Translations under genes and position numbers: made by a program
The notes under the pieces: generated by a model
What the model was told of the DNA's origin: nothing
Database searches by the model: none
Seen by the model: only the letters and a program-made list of their open reading frames with translations
Source of the DNA: Proteus columbae
GTDB lineage: Bacteria > Pseudomonadota > Gammaproteobacteria > Enterobacterales > Enterobacteriaceae
DNA: 64,000 nt
Direction: 5' to 3'
Assembly: GCF_009914335.1 (NCBI RefSeq)
Contig: NZ_CP043925.1
Location: 2,852,001-2,916,000, forward strand
In this document: piece after piece, positions 20,660 to 32,142 of the stretch
How positions within the stretch are numbered: position 1 is the stretch's first letter
How the letters are laid out: each line of letters starts with the position of its first letter

Positions 20660-21916
20660 TTAAAACTCTCTTTTTAGCCAACCAGTGAGTTTTTTAAATA
20701 AACCACCGACAGCAGAGCGTTTCTCGGTTTCAGTTTCCTCACCAAAGTGAGATTCTTTACCGTAATGCAAGAGCCCAACCGCTGTTGAGTAGTAGGGATC
20801 CTGCGCATAATCTGTTAGCCCGGTAATATTTAACGGTTTACCGATCCGTACTTGCGTGTGGAAAACACGTTGAGCACATTCAACAAGTCCATCAATCTGT
20901 GCAGCACCACCTGTTAGCACAATACCTGCGGCTAAATGATGCTTAATCCCTTGCTGGCGTAACTGTTCTTGAACTTTTAAAATCTCTTCATTAACAAGAT
21001 TGAGCAGTTCGGTATAACGAGGCTCAATCACCTCAGCAAGAGTTTGTCGTTGCAGACTTCTTGGTGGTCTGCCTCCGACACTTGGAACTTCGACATTTTC
21101 ATCTTTACCAACTAAAGAGCCTAATGCACAACCATGACGAACCTTGATAGCTTCCGCATCATTTGGCGGAGTGCCAAACGCGTAAGCGATATCGCTTGTT
21201 ACTACATTACCAGCATAAGGAATAACGCGAGTATGTCTTAATGCTCCACCGGTATAAATTGCGATATCCATTGTACCGCCACCAATATCAACAACACACA
21301 CACCTAATTCACGTTCATCTTCGGTCAATACAGCAAAACTTGAAGCCAGTCCCGCAAAAATCAGTTGATCCACTTTTAATCCACAGCGTTCAACTGCTTT
21401 TACAATATTCTTTGCCATATCGTTATGGCAGGTAATTAAATGAACTTTAGCCTGCATACGCACACCCGATAATCCAACTGGGTTTTTGATCCCTTCTTGA
21501 TAATCAATGGCATACTCTTGCGGTATAACGTGTAAAACACGGTGTTCATCTTTTACTTTGACGGATTTCGCGGTATGAACCACGCTATCAACATCATCTT
21601 GAGTCACTTCTTCTTCTGAAATTGGCACCATACCAATCTCATTTTGGCAACTGATATGCTTGCCTGATAACGCCAAATATACTGAAGATATTTGGCAGTC
21701 AGCCATCAACTCAGCCTGATCTACCGCCCGTTGTACACATTTTACGACGGATTCGAGATCATTAACGCCACCTTTATCCATGCCCCGAGATGGACAACTT
21801 CCCACCCCGATAATATTCACTACACCATCAGGCAGGATCTCACCGACAAGGGTGGCTACTTTGGCCGTACCAATCTCAAGACCAACTACTAATTTTCTGT
21901 CCGTCGCTTTGATCAT
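20660..21916 (-). CDS. ftsA: Cell division protein FtsA
   Basis: An actin-like ATPase of 418 residues that anchors FtsZ to the membrane and recruits later division proteins. The actin-family phosphate motifs are visible (LEIGTAKVATLVGE near the N-terminus and CVVDIGGGTMDIAIY in the middle, then VLTGGAAQIDGL). The C-terminal amphipathic helix GGLFKKLTGWLKREF is the membrane-targeting sequence. The gene sits between ftsQ and ftsZ in the usual order. Confidence 0.97.
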   Translation of the reverse strand: MIKATDRKLVVGLEIGTAKVATLVGEILPDGVVNIIGVGSCPSRGMDKGGVNDLESVVKCVQRAVDQAELMADCQISSVYLALSGKHISCQNEIGMVPISEEEVTQDDVDSVVHTAKSVKVKDEHRVLHVIPQEYAIDYQEGIKNPVGLSGVRMQAKVHLITCHNDMAKNIVKAVERCGLKVDQLIFAGLASSFAVLTEDERELGVCVVDIGGGTMDIAIYTGGALRHTRVIPYAGNVVTSDIAYAFGTPPNDAEAIKVRHGCALGSLVGKDENVEVPSVGGRPPRSLQRQTLAEVIEPRYTELLNLVNEEILKVQEQLRQQGIKHHLAAGIVLTGGAAQIDGLVECAQRVFHTQVRIGKPLNITGLTDYAQDPYYSTAVGLLHYGKESHFGEETETEKRSAVGGLFKKLTGWLKREF

Positions 21917-21961
21917 TATTGTTCTGCCTTCGCCTTCATCGTGTCATCTGCCACGTCTTGT

Positions 21962-22747
21962 TTATTCATTCTCAAGTAATAAAGGAGCCCATCCGACTGC
22001 ACCACCACTGTCATAACGCAGATCCACGTAATCAACTCGTTTATCTGTTTGTTGTTGCAGTATCGGATACAACTCAATAAAGCGAGCGATCCGTTTTTCG
22101 TTATCCTTACGACCTAACTCCAATCGGACATCATTGTCTAAAACTAATTGCCATCCCTGACGGGCAGACATTGACGCTGCTTTTAAATTCAGGTTACTTG
22201 CAAGAAGCTGATCTCTCATTGCCACATAACCTGACAACACCATTTTTTCGCTTCCTTGAGGACCATATAACAAAGGATAACTTCCTTTGGTTTCCAACTG
22301 CGTTGGCAGACTGAAAACACGTCCTTCTTTATCAAGAAAGTAAGTGTCATTCCAACGGGTAAAGGGAACATACTCTACCAGATGGATTTTAAGTTCATCA
22401 GGCCACTGTTTACGAACAGTGACTTGCCTAATCCATGGCATACGTTCAATTTGTTGCTGAATAATATTCACATCCTGTGTCATAAATGTACCCGGCTGTC
22501 CTAAAGACAAAATGGCCTGACGTACATCATCATTCGTTGTGTAATGTCGCTCACCCGTTAATACAAGTTTTGAGATTGGCAGACGATTTGCGTCTTTCAT
22601 CCAGTTAACCACTTGTATTCCACCCCAAATGATGGTGGCAATCACACATAAGAAAAAGATTAATCCTGATAAATAAGTACCATTACTCGGTCTGTCAGAA
22701 TGTTGCTTCTCTTTGTGTTCTTTTATATTTAGCGCTGCTTGTGACAT
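21962..22747 (-). CDS. ftsQ: Cell division protein FtsQ
   Basis: A bitopic inner-membrane protein of 261 residues that links early and late divisome proteins through FtsB and FtsL. It has a short cytoplasmic N-terminus, one membrane helix (about residues 27-48, [19 protein letters not shown]), a POTRA domain starting at [13 protein letters not shown], and a beta domain with [20 protein letters not shown]. It starts one base after the stop of the small ORF occupying the usual ddlB position. Confidence 0.96.
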   Translation of the reverse strand: MSQAALNIKEHKEKQHSDRPSNGTYLSGLIFFLCVIATIIWGGIQVVNWMKDANRLPISKLVLTGERHYTTNDDVRQAILSLGQPGTFMTQDVNIIQQQIERMPWIRQVTVRKQWPDELKIHLVEYVPFTRWNDTYFLDKEGRVFSLPTQLETKGSYPLLYGPQGSEKMVLSGYVAMRDQLLASNLNLKAASMSARQGWQLVLDNDVRLELGRKDNEKRIARFIELYPILQQQTDKRVDYVDLRYDSGGAVGWAPLLLENE

Positions 22748-22748
22748 A

Positions 22749-23105
22749 TTAACCCACTAACTCCTGAGCAACGTTTAAACAAGAGAATCGCCCATCCTTT
22801 TGTCCGATATTCCAGCGATTAATACTTTTCCTACATATATATACTTTATGAACACTTTTAGGTTTGATAATTAAATCACTAAATTGTTCAATCTGTTGAG
22901 AATTATTTACTTTAAAAGAAGAAATTGCGAATTTTTCTGCGTTTTTCTTACTTTTTAACTGAAATTTTTTCTCAACACAGATTTGAGCAAGCGAATTCTC
23001 GATCATTTTTTCCGCTAATACAGTGTTATTTTCCTCATAACACCCCATCATTACAGTTATTTTATTGACCATTTCACCATAAATGATGTTCACTTGCTCA
23101 AACAT
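22749..23105 (-). pseudogene. 118-codon ORF in the ddlB slot, possible decayed ddlB
   Basis: In enterics ddlB (D-Ala-D-Ala ligase, about 306 residues) lies between murC and ftsQ. Here the slot holds an intact 118-codon frame from ATG 23105 to a stop at 22749. It starts 5 bases after murC and ends 1 base before ftsQ. I do not recognise it as a functional family. Two ends recall DdlB. VNKITVMMGCYEENN near residues 13-27 resembles the DdlB start (KIAVLLGGTSAERE), and [17 protein letters not shown] at the C-terminus resembles its end (QAG..FSQLVV..LELA). The ATP-grasp core and its catalytic residues are absent. The product is Lys/Asn-rich. Either a remnant kept in frame by translational coupling or a new small protein. 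Confidence 0.45.
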
Positions 23106-23110
23106 CCGTC

Positions 23111-24574
23111 TTAATCCTCGCTGAAAGATGGCTGTAATTTCGTATCTGCTAAGCGACGCGCTATTTTACCAATATTTCCAGCACCTTGAACTAAAACAAG
23201 ATCATTATCTGTTAATACACCCGCCAATATTGATGAAATATTAGTCACATCAGAAACCCAGATAGGATCTAGCTTTCCACGTTGGCGAATTGTTCGACAA
23301 AGTGAGCGACTATCGGCACCTGCAATAGGCGCTTCCCCAGCAGAATAAACATCTGTTAATAATAAAATATCAACTTGATTGAGAACAGTTGCAAAGTCTT
23401 CATATAAATCACGAGTACGTGTATAGCGATGGGGTTGGAAAATCATCACTAGACGTTTATCTGGCCATCCTGCTCTCGCCGCTTTAATCGTTGCATCAAC
23501 TTCTGTTGGATGATGACCATAATCATCCACTAGCATCACTTCACCTTCTTGACCATTAACATGCTCAAGACCGTAGTTACCTAAGAAATCAAAACGACGT
23601 CCAGTACCTTGGAAGTTAAGTAATGCGGCTAAAATATGTTCGTCAGCAATGCCTTCTTCTGTGGCGACAGCAACCGCAGCTGTCGCATTCAGTGCGTTAT
23701 GGCGACCAGGTGCATTTAATACAACTTGTAAATCTGGCATACCTTCACGAGAAATAGTGAAAAAGCCCTGAGCACCTTTTTGTTCATAGTGTGTAATACG
23801 AACGTCAGCATCTTCACTAAAGCCATAAGTCGTAATATAACGACCCACTTTAGGAATAATAGAACGAATGACATCGTCATCCAGACACATCACTGCACGA
23901 CCATAGAATGGTAAATTGTGCAAAAAGGTAATAAACGTCTCTTTTAGATTGTCAAAATTACCGTGATATGTGTCCATATGGTCTGCTTCGATATTCGTAA
24001 CGACAGCAACCATGGGTTGTAAATGTAAAAACGATGCATCACTTTCATCAGCTTCAGCAATTAAATAACGACTGCAACCTAAGCGAGCATGAGTGCCAGC
24101 CGATTTAACAAGCCCACCATTAACAAAAGTAGGATCTAAACCCGCTTGCGCATAAATATTTGAAATCATCGCTGTTGTTGTCGTTTTGCCATGTGTTCCG
24201 GCAATCGCAACACCATGACGATAACGCATCAATTCAGCCAGCATTTCAGCACGACGAATAACAGGGATACGCGCTTCTCTTGCTGCAATAATCTCAGGAT
24301 TTTCAGCACTGATTGCTGTCGAAACCACAACAACACTTGCGCCACGAATATTTTCAGGGCGATGATTAAAATAGACTGTCGCGCCTAAGGCAACGAGCTG
24401 TTGTGTGACTACGTTTGGTGCTAAATCAGAACCGCTGATTTCATAACCTTCGTTAGCCAACACTTCGGCAATCCCCCCCATACCAGCACCACCGATGCCA
24501 ATAAAGTGAATATGCCTAACTTTTCTCATTTCAGGCACAAATGATCTTAATTTTGCCAGTTGTTGTGTATTCAC
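23111..24574 (-). CDS. murC: UDP-N-acetylmuramate-L-alanine ligase MurC
   Basis: The product adds L-alanine to UDP-MurNAc, the first amino acid of the peptidoglycan stem. The protein has 487 residues with the Mur-ligase ATP motif [12 protein letters not shown] near residue 120 and the N-terminal Rossmann motif [15 protein letters not shown] near 23-37. The start is a GTG at 24574, directly before [10 protein letters not shown], identical in position to E. coli MurC. It is followed by the small ORF in place of ddlB. Confidence 0.97.
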   Translation of the reverse strand: MNTQQLAKLRSFVPEMRKVRHIHFIGIGGAGMGGIAEVLANEGYEISGSDLAPNVVTQQLVALGATVYFNHRPENIRGASVVVVSTAISAENPEIIAAREARIPVIRRAEMLAELMRYRHGVAIAGTHGKTTTTAMISNIYAQAGLDPTFVNGGLVKSAGTHARLGCSRYLIAEADESDASFLHLQPMVAVVTNIEADHMDTYHGNFDNLKETFITFLHNLPFYGRAVMCLDDDVIRSIIPKVGRYITTYGFSEDADVRITHYEQKGAQGFFTISREGMPDLQVVLNAPGRHNALNATAAVAVATEEGIADEHILAALLNFQGTGRRFDFLGNYGLEHVNGQEGEVMLVDDYGHHPTEVDATIKAARAGWPDKRLVMIFQPHRYTRTRDLYEDFATVLNQVDILLLTDVYSAGEAPIAGADSRSLCRTIRQRGKLDPIWVSDVTNISSILAGVLTDNDLVLVQGAGNIGKIARRLADTKLQPSFSED

Positions 24575-24615
24575 TATTTACTTCTTCGCTCTACGTTAAT
24601 GGTTACAAGTTACGT

Positions 24616-25698
24616 TTATTTTTTTGCCACTTCGATTATCACATTCGCTACGCGCTCTGTGGCATCCGTAATCGCAACACTTTTTGCTTTCTCTGCCATT
24701 GCTAACAAGGTTTCTCTATCCCAATTTTTCAGGGTTTGTGCAATGACTTCTGGTGTTAAATCGTTTTGCTCAATAATACGCGCTGCACCCGCTTTTTCTA
24801 ACGGCAGTGCATTCCAATATTGCTGTCTATCTTTGTGCTGGAAAGGAACAAAAATAGCGGGTAATCCCGCTGCGGCAATTTCGCTGACCGTTAATGCACC
24901 TGAACGACACACAACAACATCAGCCCATAGGTAAGCTTGCGCTATATCATCAATAAATTCAGTAACTTTATATTCAGATTTAACTGAATTTTTTGCTAAT
25001 TCGTTCTGATAGCGTGTTTTTGTATCACTTTCGCCACCTTTTCCTGCTTGATGCCAGATTGTAACATGTTCACCTAGTAAACCTGCAACTACGGGTAAGG
25101 TGTGATTTAAAATTCTAGCACCTTGACTACCACCAATGATCAGTACACGAATAGGCCCTGTTCTCTCTTTTAATCGTACTGAAGGCGCTTCAAGTGCCAA
25201 TACATCTTCACGAACAGGATTTCCAACAACTGGTGCTTTAGGAAAGGCCCCCGGAAAAGCCTGTAATACACGTTTCGCAATTTTCGATAACCAGCGATTG
25301 GTTAATCCAGCGATACCATTTTGCTCATGCAAAATAACGGGGATCCCGCACATCCAAGCGGCAACACCACCAGGGCCTGAAACGTAACCACCCATACCAA
25401 GTACAGCATCTGGCTGATAGCGCTTCATAATGGCGCGAGCTTGGAAAATCGCTTTAATAATACGAATAGGTGCTGCGATTAATGCTTTAATACCTTTTCC
25501 ACGTAAACCTGAGATACGAATAAATTCAATTTCGATACCGTGCTTAGGGACTAAATCGGCTTCCATTCTATCTGCCGTTCCTAACCATCGGATTTCCCAA
25601 CCTTGAGATTGTAGATAATGAGCAACAGCTAATCCTGGGAATACATGTCCCCCAGTACCACCAGCCATAACCATTAAACGGCGTCTACGCTCGCTCAT
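24616..25698 (-). CDS. murG: Undecaprenyl-PP-MurNAc-pentapeptide GlcNAc transferase MurG
   Basis: This 360-residue GT-B glycosyltransferase converts lipid I to lipid II at the inner face of the membrane. The glycine-rich N-terminal motif [16 protein letters not shown] (near residues 11-26) and [15 protein letters not shown] (near 100) bind the lipid-linked acceptor. GGSQGAR (near 195) and [15 protein letters not shown] with PFQHKDRQQ bind UDP-GlcNAc. It overlaps ftsW by 4 bases. Confidence 0.97.
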   Translation of the reverse strand: MSERRRRLMVMAGGTGGHVFPGLAVAHYLQSQGWEIRWLGTADRMEADLVPKHGIEIEFIRISGLRGKGIKALIAAPIRIIKAIFQARAIMKRYQPDAVLGMGGYVSGPGGVAAWMCGIPVILHEQNGIAGLTNRWLSKIAKRVLQAFPGAFPKAPVVGNPVREDVLALEAPSVRLKERTGPIRVLIIGGSQGARILNHTLPVVAGLLGEHVTIWHQAGKGGESDTKTRYQNELAKNSVKSEYKVTEFIDDIAQAYLWADVVVCRSGALTVSEIAAAGLPAIFVPFQHKDRQQYWNALPLEKAGAARIIEQNDLTPEVIAQTLKNWDRETLLAMAEKAKSVAITDATERVANVIIEVAKK

Positions 25699-26888
25699 TT
25701 CGGGCTCCTTACAAACGCCTGAGCTTGTGCTAGACGTGTTTCATAATCAATTCGTAATAACATCACGATGGCAGTTGACATAATAATCAAACTCGAACCA
25801 CCGTAACTAATAAGAGGAAGGGTTAATCCCTTTGTTGGCAACATGCCTGCTGCAGCGCCTACATTCACCAATGACTGGAATGTAAACCAAATCCCGATAG
25901 AGCAAGCTAAAAAGCCTGAAAAACGTTGTTCGAGGATCAGCGCACGTCGTCCAATTTGCATCGCGCGAAAAGCGATGAAGAATACCATTAAAAGCACCAA
26001 AACCACACCGATATAACCAAGTTCTTCAGCCAAAATGGAGAAAATAAAGTCGGTATGTGCCTCTGGCAAATATTCTAGTTTTTGTACTGAGTTTCCTAAA
26101 CCTTGTCCAAGCAAATCACCACGACCAAATGCCATTAGAGATTGTGTAAGCTGATAGCCACTTCCAAATGGATCTTCCCAAGGTTCTAAGAAAGAAGTGA
26201 TACGTCGAACACGGTAAGGTTCAACAATAATCAACATAACAACAGCGGCAATTCCTGAACCGATAATGGCTAAGAACTGCCAAATTTTAGCACCTGCTAA
26301 AAATAACAGTGCTAATGTTGTTACGAATAAAACCACAACGGTTCCTAAGTCTGGTTGTAATAACAATAAAACAGCCAGTACTAACATCACGCCCATCGGC
26401 TTACAGAAACCCCAAAAGTTATTTCGCACTTCTTCAACTTTTCGGACTAAATAGCTCGATAAATAACAAAACAGCGCAAGTTTTGATAATTCAGCAGGCT
26501 GGAAATTTAATGGTCCCACCGCAATCCAGCGTGAAGCACCATTAACGGAACTCCCTACCACCAATACCACTAATAAAAGTAATATCGAACCAAACAGCAT
26601 TAAGCTGCTATAACGTTGCCAAATTGCCATTGGAACGCGCATGGTGACTAACGCAATACAAAATGCGACAACAATATAGATGCCATCACGTTTAGCAAAT
26701 AAGAAAGGATCTTCTGCAAGACGTTGACCAACAGGCATTGAAGCTGATGTCACCATAACAAAGCCGACAACCGCTAATCCGAAAGTAAACCAGAGCAAAG
26801 TGCGATCATACGGCACAAATGCCGTATTCTCAGTTTGATAACTGCCCACTAGCCACTGTTTTAATTTTCGCATTGCGAATACGCTCAT
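25695..26888 (-). CDS. ftsW: Septal lipid II polymerase FtsW (SEDS family)
   Basis: A polytopic SEDS glycosyltransferase of 397 residues with about ten membrane helices that works with FtsI to make septal peptidoglycan. Conserved SEDS features include [32 protein letters not shown], and [17 protein letters not shown] followed by [13 protein letters not shown]. The murD stop and ftsW start overlap as TGATG. Confidence 0.97.
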   Translation of the reverse strand: MSVFAMRKLKQWLVGSYQTENTAFVPYDRTLLWFTFGLAVVGFVMVTSASMPVGQRLAEDPFLFAKRDGIYIVVAFCIALVTMRVPMAIWQRYSSLMLFGSILLLLVVLVVGSSVNGASRWIAVGPLNFQPAELSKLALFCYLSSYLVRKVEEVRNNFWGFCKPMGVMLVLAVLLLLQPDLGTVVVLFVTTLALLFLAGAKIWQFLAIIGSGIAAVVMLIIVEPYRVRRITSFLEPWEDPFGSGYQLTQSLMAFGRGDLLGQGLGNSVQKLEYLPEAHTDFIFSILAEELGYIGVVLVLLMVFFIAFRAMQIGRRALILEQRFSGFLACSIGIWFTFQSLVNVGAAAGMLPTKGLTLPLISYGGSSLIIMSTAIVMLLRIDYETRLAQAQAFVRSPK

Positions 26889-28198
26889 CAGCCAAGCTCC
26901 CTTGCTAAACGTGCAAATTCATCACCACGCTGCTCAAAACATTTAAACTGATCTAAGCTTGCACATGCAGGAGAGAGCAACACCATATCCCCTGATTTTA
27001 CAGAAGGAGCTAAGGCTCGCATGGCTTCTTCCATTGTCACTGTTAATAAAGAGACATCTGGTCTTAGATTTGCCAATGCGTGTCCATCTTGCCCAAAACA
27101 GTACAGACGAATATTGTCTCCACTGATATAAGGCAATAAAGAAGTGAAGTCAGCAGATTTCCCATCACCACCTAATAAAAGGTGTAGTGTGCCCTCAACT
27201 TCAAGTCCTCGTAATGCCGCTTCAGTGCTTCCCACATTGGTGGCTTTCGAGTCATTTATCCAACGTACATTTTGATGTAAATAAACTAATTGAAAACGGT
27301 GAGCAAGACCGTGATACGTTTTCAGTACCTCGGTTGCAGCTTTACGAGAAATACCCACAGCATCAGCAAGTGCTAATGCTGCTAATGCATTGGTATAGTT
27401 ATGCTGCCCTGAAAGGTACATTTCAGCCGTTGAAAGGACTTTTTCACCCTTCACTTTTAAAATGCGATTTGTGTTATCAAGCTGATAATCACCTTGTCCA
27501 ACACCAAAACTAACACAACGATTATCTTTACCCGCTAAAGGTAGCGTTAATGCATCATCTTCGTTATAAACGCAGGTTTTAGCATTATCGTAAATACGCA
27601 GTTTTGCTTCACGATATTGTTCTAATCCTAACGGATAGCGATTCATATGATCTTCGCTAATATTTAATACCGTTGCAGCAGCGGCTTGTAAGCTATGAGT
27701 CGTTTCTAGTTGAAAACTCGATAGCTCTAATACATATAAATCATAAGGCTCGGTTAATAAGGTCAGTGCTGGAACACCAATATTGCCACCGACTCCAACA
27801 CGAATACCATCTGCGCTTGCCATTTCACCCACAAGCGTTGTCACGGTACTTTTACCGTTAGAGCCCGTAATCGCTACAATAGGCGCTTTGGCTTCACGGC
27901 AAAATAGTTCAATATCACCAACAATTTCAACACCATGATTTGCGGCTTCAACAAGCTCTGGTGTCGAAAGTGCAATACCCGGACTTGAGATAATTAAATC
28001 AGCATCGTTAAGCCATGCTTGATGAAAACTACCTGTATGATATTCAACGTCAACAGGAAGCTTATCTAAGCCTCCTGGTTTTTGGCGTGTATCAATAACC
28101 TTAGGTGTAACACCTTGGCGGATAAAAAAGTCAACGCAAGAAAGGCCTGTTATCCCAAGCCCAACAACAACCACTTTTTTTCCCTGATAATTTGCCAT
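26888..28198 (-). CDS. murD: UDP-N-acetylmuramoyl-L-alanine-D-glutamate ligase MurD
   Basis: The product adds D-glutamate to the growing peptidoglycan precursor. It has 436 residues, with the P-loop [15 protein letters not shown] near residue 112, the Mur-ligase histidine region HRFQ near 300 and NDSKATN near 315-321. It is flanked without gaps by mraY upstream (one base) and ftsW downstream. Confidence 0.97.
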   Translation of the reverse strand: MANYQGKKVVVVGLGITGLSCVDFFIRQGVTPKVIDTRQKPGGLDKLPVDVEYHTGSFHQAWLNDADLIISSPGIALSTPELVEAANHGVEIVGDIELFCREAKAPIVAITGSNGKSTVTTLVGEMASADGIRVGVGGNIGVPALTLLTEPYDLYVLELSSFQLETTHSLQAAAATVLNISEDHMNRYPLGLEQYREAKLRIYDNAKTCVYNEDDALTLPLAGKDNRCVSFGVGQGDYQLDNTNRILKVKGEKVLSTAEMYLSGQHNYTNALAALALADAVGISRKAATEVLKTYHGLAHRFQLVYLHQNVRWINDSKATNVGSTEAALRGLEVEGTLHLLLGGDGKSADFTSLLPYISGDNIRLYCFGQDGHALANLRPDVSLLTVTMEEAMRALAPSVKSGDMVLLSPACASLDQFKCFEQRGDEFARLARELG

Positions 28199-28199
28199 C

Positions 28200-29282
28200 T
28201 TAACGCACCTTTAATGTCGCCAGACCAATAAGCACTAACATCAGTGAGATGATCCAGAAACGGACAATAACACGAGGTTCAGGCCAGCCTTTTAATTCAT
28301 AATGGTGATGAATTGGAGCCATACGGAAAATACGTTGACCACGCAACTTAAATGAACCGACTTGTAAAATAACGGAGAGTGTTTCAACAACAAACACCCC
28401 CCCCATAATCACTAATAAAAACTCTTGGCGTAATAACACTGCGATAGTCCCTAATGCGCCACCTAATGCAAGCGAACCAACATCGCCCATAAAGACCTGT
28501 GCTGGGTAAGTGTTAAACCAAAGAAAACCTAAACCAGCGCCGACTATCGCGGTACAGACAATCACCAATTCGCCCGCATGCATTAAGTAAGGAATTTTCA
28601 AATAACTGGCGAAATTAACGTTACCTGTTGCCCATGCAACTAATGCAAAACCCGCAGCAACAAATACCGTTGGCATAATGGCTAAACCATCTAAACCATC
28701 CGTTAAATTCACTGCGTTACTCGTACCCACAATCACAAAGTAAGCCAGTAAAATGTAGAGCATACCTAATTGAGGCATAACATCTTTAAAGAATGGAACG
28801 ACTAGCTGTGTTGCTGGCGTATCTTTACCAATTGCGTACATACTAAATGCCACAACAAGTGCGAGTACGGACTGCCAGAAATATTTCCAGCGAGCAATTA
28901 AGCCTTTTGTGTCTTTACGAACTACTTTGCGATAATCATCAACAAAACCAATCACGCCGTAACCAATTAAAACCAGTAATACACACCAAACATAGGGGTT
29001 ATCTAATCTTGCCCATAGTAGTGTGGAGATGGAGATAGAGAACAGGATCATAATCCCGCCCATTGTTGGCGTACCGCGTTTGCTAAAGTGAGACTCAGGG
29101 CCTTCGCTACGAACCACTTGCCCGATTTGCATTTTTTGTAACCATGCAATCAGATGAGGTCCCATCCACAACGCAATAATTAATGCCGTCAATAAGCCAA
29201 CAATCGCCCTGAATGTCAGATAAGAAAACACATTAAAAAATGTATGGTATTTAACCAAATATTCGGCTAGCCAAACTAACAT
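28200..29282 (-). CDS. mraY: Phospho-N-acetylmuramoyl-pentapeptide transferase MraY
   Basis: The product makes lipid I by moving phospho-MurNAc-pentapeptide to undecaprenyl phosphate. At 360 residues it equals E. coli MraY. It has ten predicted membrane helices and the catalytic cytoplasmic motifs FVDDYRKV (near residue 114), [13 protein letters not shown] (near 190) and the histidine-rich [14 protein letters not shown] (near 323). It overlaps murF by 7 bases. Confidence 0.98.
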   Translation of the reverse strand: MLVWLAEYLVKYHTFFNVFSYLTFRAIVGLLTALIIALWMGPHLIAWLQKMQIGQVVRSEGPESHFSKRGTPTMGGIMILFSISISTLLWARLDNPYVWCVLLVLIGYGVIGFVDDYRKVVRKDTKGLIARWKYFWQSVLALVVAFSMYAIGKDTPATQLVVPFFKDVMPQLGMLYILLAYFVIVGTSNAVNLTDGLDGLAIMPTVFVAAGFALVAWATGNVNFASYLKIPYLMHAGELVIVCTAIVGAGLGFLWFNTYPAQVFMGDVGSLALGGALGTIAVLLRQEFLLVIMGGVFVVETLSVILQVGSFKLRGQRIFRMAPIHHHYELKGWPEPRVIVRFWIISLMLVLIGLATLKVR

Positions 29283-30658
29283 TCAAAGCACTCCTTTAAT
29301 GCGTTCACGATATCTTCCATCGCGGAGCTTCGTGAACCTTTTACTAAAACTGAAACAACATCATGCTGCTGTAATAATGGAATTAATTGAGCAAGTAAGT
29401 CGGCTTTAAATGCAAAATGCTGACCACCTTGATTTTCATCACTAATAAAATGGCTGTGGTGTCCAACAGTAAAGACACTATCAATACCGGCATTGTGAGC
29501 AAAACGCCCCACATCACGGTGACATTTTTCTGAATCTTTACCTAATTCAGCCATATCACCTGCAACAAAAATCTTATATCCCGGTAATTGAGATAAAACC
29601 TGTAAGCCTGCGATCATCGAACCATCGTTAGCATTGTAAGTGTCATCTAACACCATTTTTCCTGCTGTTAATTCAACAGGATACAATCTTCCCGGTACGG
29701 CTTTTAATGTCGATAAACCAAGACGAACATCTTCAAGCGTTGCCCCAGCAGATAGCGCAAGAGCACTTGCCGCTAAAGCATTCGCAATATTATGGCGACC
29801 CGGTAATGGAAGAGTGACGTCAACACAACCTTCGGGGGTATGTAACGTGAAGTTGGTTGTGAATTGCTTAACCGTGATATCTGATGGATAAAAATCGGCT
29901 TTACCTTGTGCTGATAAAGAGAATGACCATTGCGTTTGGCGCGCATTCAAATGGTGTTTCCACAAAGGTAAGTCATTACTATCCAGATTAATAATGGCTG
30001 TACCTTGCTCTTTTAAGTGGGTAAAGATTTCACCTTTTGCTTGTGCAATCCCTTCCAGTGATCCAAATCCCTCAATATGTGCAGAAAAGAGATTATTTAC
30101 CAATGCACTATCTGGTTTTACCATATTTACGGTATACGCGATTTCACCGATATGGTTTGCGCCTAACTCAATAACAGCAAAACGGTGTTCTGACGTTAAA
30201 CGAAAAAGCGTTAAAGGTACGCCAATATCGTTATTTAAATTGCCATGGGTATATAAGGTTTCGCCACAGTGACGCAAAATAGAAGCGGTCATCTCTTTAA
30301 CGGAGGTTTTTCCAGAAGAGCCTGTCAACGCAACAATCTTGGCGTGGCTTAGCGAACGAATATGTGCTGCAATTTCGCCCATTGCTAGATGGGTATCTTT
30401 CACAATGATTTGCGGGCAATCAACATCAATCTCACGATTAACTAACACCGCAACAGCGCCCTTTTCTTTTACATCAGCAATAAAATCATGAGCATCAAAA
30501 CGCTCACCCGCTAATGCAATAAACAGGCAATCTTCATCAATTTTACGACTATCTGTTGAAATCGATTTGATGATAAGTTGGTCCGCTTGGCTTTGAGCGA
30601 TATGGCTCAATGTGCCTTTGCTAATTTGTTCAATATTTCCTAAAGACAGAGGGATCAT
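29276..30658 (-). CDS. murF: UDP-MurNAc-tripeptide D-alanyl-D-alanine ligase MurF
   Basis: The product attaches the D-Ala-D-Ala dipeptide to complete the pentapeptide precursor. It has 460 residues with ATP motif [16 protein letters not shown] near residues 109-124 and the conserved [11 protein letters not shown] near 335-345. Its substrate comes from a D-Ala-D-Ala ligase, whose usual dcw copy (ddlB) is missing in this window. It overlaps murE by 4 bases. Confidence 0.97.
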   Translation of the reverse strand: MIPLSLGNIEQISKGTLSHIAQSQADQLIIKSISTDSRKIDEDCLFIALAGERFDAHDFIADVKEKGAVAVLVNREIDVDCPQIIVKDTHLAMGEIAAHIRSLSHAKIVALTGSSGKTSVKEMTASILRHCGETLYTHGNLNNDIGVPLTLFRLTSEHRFAVIELGANHIGEIAYTVNMVKPDSALVNNLFSAHIEGFGSLEGIAQAKGEIFTHLKEQGTAIINLDSNDLPLWKHHLNARQTQWSFSLSAQGKADFYPSDITVKQFTTNFTLHTPEGCVDVTLPLPGRHNIANALAASALALSAGATLEDVRLGLSTLKAVPGRLYPVELTAGKMVLDDTYNANDGSMIAGLQVLSQLPGYKIFVAGDMAELGKDSEKCHRDVGRFAHNAGIDSVFTVGHHSHFISDENQGGQHFAFKADLLAQLIPLLQQHDVVSVLVKGSRSSAMEDIVNALKECFEC

Positions 30659-32142
30659 GCTATCACCCCCAACAACCGAGCAACGGTTAATCTGTCTGAA
30701 TAATCAAGACGGCGCGAGCCAACTAATTGATAATCTTCATGCCCTTTACCTGCGACTAAAATCATATCCTTTGCATCGGCTTGCATGATCACGTTAGTGA
30801 CTGCTTCAGCTCGACCTTCAATGGCAATAGCACGACCGGGATCCATTAAACCAGAAAGAATATCTTGGATGATAGCGTGTGGCTCTTCGCTACGAGGGTT
30901 GTCATCGGTGATAACAACTTTATCAGCCAGCTCTTCTGCGACTGCTCCCATTAGTGGGCGCTTACCTTTGTCTCTATCTCCGCCACAACCAAATACACAC
31001 CATAGTTTACCTGTGCAGTGTAAACGAGCAGCTTGAAGTGCTTTCTCTAAAGCATCTGGAGTATGAGCATAATCGACAATAACCGTAGGGCGATTATCCG
31101 CACTAAATACTTCCATGCGGCCACAAACAGGTGTGAGTGAAGATGACGCTTTAATAACCGCATCTAATGGATATTCAAGTGCTAATAATGTCGCTAAAGC
31201 GCATAAAAGATTACTAACATTAAATGCCCCCATTAATGGGCTTTCAATTTCACCATCACCCCAGCTAGAACTAAAGTGAATGGTTGCACCCGCATCATGA
31301 TAATTAATCTGGGTTGTTTTAACAAAACGGCCTTGCCAATTTTGTGGCAATTTATTTTCCATTGTCACGGCAACAGCGTCAGGTAAACGAGATAACCATT
31401 TTTGACCAACGGCATCATCCGCATTGATGATTTTTTCACCACTGCAATGAGTGGAAAACAGTAACCATTTTGCTTCTTCGTAGTTAGCCATATCACCATG
31501 GTAATCAAGATGATCACGACTTAAATTCGTAAATACACTCGCCACAAAAGGCAATGCACTCACACGACCTTGAACTAAACCATGAGAAGAAACTTCCATA
31601 GCGGTCAATGTCGCGCCTTGATTTAATAATTGCTGTAACTCTAATTGAATATCAACCGCAGATCCTGTGGTGTTCATCGCAGGAACAACATGACCTAAAA
31701 GTCCGTTACCTACTGTTCCCATCACAGCACTTGTTTCACCTAAACCTTGTGCCCACTGTGCTAACAATTGTGTTGTTGTCGTTTTTCCATTAGTCCCAGT
31801 AACACCAATCAGTTTGAGTTTTTCCGCAGGTTGATGATAAAAATGTCCCGCTAACTTTGACAATTCCGCATTAAGATTATCAATGTAAATAACTGGAATA
31901 CCGTGACTTTCACGGATTTCACCATGCGTTGCAACATCTTGTGCTTCCGCTAATACCGCCGAAACACCTTGAGCAATTGCTTGAGGAATATAGCGTCTAC
32001 CATCAGTTTCATGACCTTTGATGGCGATAAAAAGATCACCGCTCGCCGCTTTTCGGCTATCGAGTGTCATGTCTTTGAGCATCAATGACGGTGCTTGTAT
32101 CCCGAGTGCCCCTAATAGGTCACTTAAGTTAGGATCGGCCAC
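30655..32142 (-). CDS. murE: UDP-MurNAc-tripeptide synthetase MurE (meso-diaminopimelate-adding)
   Basis: The product adds meso-diaminopimelate to UDP-MurNAc-L-Ala-D-Glu. At 495 residues it matches E. coli. The ATP motif [16 protein letters not shown] is near residue 113, and DDNPRSEEP (near 413-421) is the DNPR motif that selects diaminopimelate over lysine. The start is GTG at 32142 inside the end of ftsI (14-base overlap). Confidence 0.97.
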   Translation of the reverse strand: MADPNLSDLLGALGIQAPSLMLKDMTLDSRKAASGDLFIAIKGHETDGRRYIPQAIAQGVSAVLAEAQDVATHGEIRESHGIPVIYIDNLNAELSKLAGHFYHQPAEKLKLIGVTGTNGKTTTTQLLAQWAQGLGETSAVMGTVGNGLLGHVVPAMNTTGSAVDIQLELQQLLNQGATLTAMEVSSHGLVQGRVSALPFVASVFTNLSRDHLDYHGDMANYEEAKWLLFSTHCSGEKIINADDAVGQKWLSRLPDAVAVTMENKLPQNWQGRFVKTTQINYHDAGATIHFSSSWGDGEIESPLMGAFNVSNLLCALATLLALEYPLDAVIKASSSLTPVCGRMEVFSADNRPTVIVDYAHTPDALEKALQAARLHCTGKLWCVFGCGGDRDKGKRPLMGAVAEELADKVVITDDNPRSEEPHAIIQDILSGLMDPGRAIAIEGRAEAVTNVIMQADAKDMILVAGKGHEDYQLVGSRRLDYSDRLTVARLLGVIA

